A DNA stretch of 7,128 nucleotides from JBEKJU01 sp050011095. Lineage in GTDB: Bacteria; Desulfobacterota; Syntrophorhabdia; Syntrophorhabdales; WCHB1-27. This document shows positions 6,589 to 7,128 of this stretch, in pieces. The translations under genes were made by a program, and so were the position numbers. The DNA lies in contig JBEKJU010000190.1 in NCBI GenBank assembly GCA_050011095.1, forward strand, positions 1 through 7,128, given 5' to 3'. Positions within the stretch are counted from its first letter, which is position 1; the number at the start of each line of letters is the position of its first letter. A model generated the notes under the pieces. The model had not been told where the DNA came from, did no database searches, and worked only from the letters and a program-made list of their open reading frames with translations.

Positions 6589-7055
6589 GCGCGGAGGATC
6601 ACTACCGCCTCCTGCAAACGTTCCGTGATCTTTTTGAGGGGGTGCGCTATCTCCATCGGAATTCCAGCTTGGGCGATGCAGTAGCAAGTCAACTTTATGA
6701 GGATTTGGTGAGGTTGAATAAATCGTCGAAGCTGGTGGAGCGTGTGCGAGAGCATGACCGGGTCATTAACCTGAAGAACGTCACGGTGGGCCGTTCGGCG
6801 AGGAGGGGTGACGGGACATTCGGAGAACTTCTGCCTCCCGCAGTGGCGATTACAGAAAAAGGTTTCCTTGTTGGCCGTGGGCCTGTTGCAAGCATTGAGA
6901 TCGGGGCAGAGACAAAAATCCTCTCAAAAGCTATGATAAAGCAAATTGACCGGGTCATAAGCGATTTGGTGCGGCAGGTCTACCACTTCAAGAAGACGGG
7001 GGGTAACCCCAGGGCAAACGCATTTGGAAATCATCCACATATAGAGGCTAAGTAG
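6585..7055 (+). CDS. Putative type II restriction endonuclease, PD-(D/E)XK-like, short (156 residues)
   Basis: This 156-residue protein is encoded immediately after the methyltransferase, with ATGA overlap (ATG at 6585, methyltransferase stop at 6586-6588) and no clear ribosome site, so translation is probably coupled. Residues 1-60 look helical and charged. The core has GDGTFGE (75-81), then a strand IEIGAETKIL (104-113) holding E109-x-K111, then KAMIKQIDRVISDLVRQ (115-131), a helix. An acidic residue (Asp76 or Glu81), a hydrophobic strand ending in ExK, and a following amphipathic helix fit the PD-(D/E)XK nuclease pattern. The strand-helix part reminds me of XcyI/Cfr9I-type enzymes, from memory only. 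It is about the size of PvuII endonuclease (157 residues) but short for the XcyI family (roughly 300), so a truncated or minimal form is possible. No signal peptide or membrane segment is seen. The gene is AT-richer than dnaK-lon. Alternatives are a control protein or an inactive remnant. Confidence 0.6.
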   Translation: MSAEDHYRLLQTFRDLFEGVRYLHRNSSLGDAVASQLYEDLVRLNKSSKLVERVREHDRVINLKNVTVGRSARRGDGTFGELLPPAVAITEKGFLVGRGPVASIEIGAETKILSKAMIKQIDRVISDLVRQVYHFKKTGGNPRANAFGNHPHIEAK

Positions 7056-7128
7056 CTTAAATACCTGATGATTTATATTTCTAGACTTCTATGGATAGGT
7101 GTGCTATCTACCTGACATCATTGATTTT
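7056..7128. other. AT-rich non-coding tail after the restriction-modification unit
   Basis: This holds a weak stem-loop (GATAG 7094-7098 with CTATC 7104-7108, 5-base loop) and two copies of TACCTGA-like sequence, near 7064 and 7109. The run TTTT at the window end is too far from the stem to make a clear terminator. No gene starts here within the window. Confidence 0.35.

Noticed and set aside
5545..7055. Reading the last two genes as a toxin-antitoxin pair or orphan methyltransferase with an unrelated gene
   Set aside because: The full set of methyltransferase motifs, the four-base overlap and the ExK strand-helix pattern of the second protein fit restriction-modification better.
1..7128. 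CRISPR arrays, tRNA or rRNA genes, insertion sequences
   Set aside because: No regularly spaced repeats, no tRNA cloverleaf or rRNA-like sequence and no transposase frame or terminal repeats were seen on either strand.

Overview
The window looks like a GC-rich Gram-negative chromosome, most likely a Deltaproteobacteria/Desulfobacterota-type organism. This is an inference from protein style: DnaK carries the extra segment (about residues 75-105) typical of diderm Hsp70s, Lon reads like those of delta-lineage bacteria, and a small BON-domain lipoprotein lies nearby. No species can be fixed from the sequence alone.

Layout. (1) 1-153: non-coding DNA rich in inverted repeats, downstream of a leftward gene. 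(2) 154-462, minus strand: a 102-residue BON-domain lipoprotein. (3) 463-764: a divergent intergenic region with a near-consensus sigma-70 promoter facing right and an AT-rich imperfect palindrome on the left side. (4) 765-5158: a compact two-gene unit, dnaK then lon, separated by 14 bases and closed by a strong intrinsic terminator at 5262-5288. (5) 5159-5544: gene-free DNA with the terminator, a pyrimidine-rich tract, an extended -10 promoter and a stem-loop. (6) 5545-7055: a two-gene unit encoding a beta-class DNA methyltransferase with a TSPPYW motif and, overlapping it by ATGA, a 156-residue protein with features of a PD-(D/E)XK nuclease. This is best read as a type II restriction-modification pair. 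(7) 7056-7128: an AT-rich non-coding tail.

How the genes fit together. DnaK (folding chaperone) and Lon (ATP-dependent protease) form a protein quality-control unit: refold or degrade. No grpE, dnaJ or hrcA is present and I see no CIRCE operator or sigma-32-type promoter, so this dnaK is outside the usual chaperone operon. It may be a second copy or have separated partners. The BON lipoprotein belongs to an envelope-stress type family and is transcribed away from dnaK.

The methyltransferase/nuclease pair has lower GC than dnaK-lon and sits just behind the terminator, which suggests insertion of a foreign cassette. The most testable point is specificity. Among the eight GC-only palindromic hexamers, CCCGGG is the only one I could not find in this window, which fits, but does not prove, a SmaI/XcyI-like specificity.
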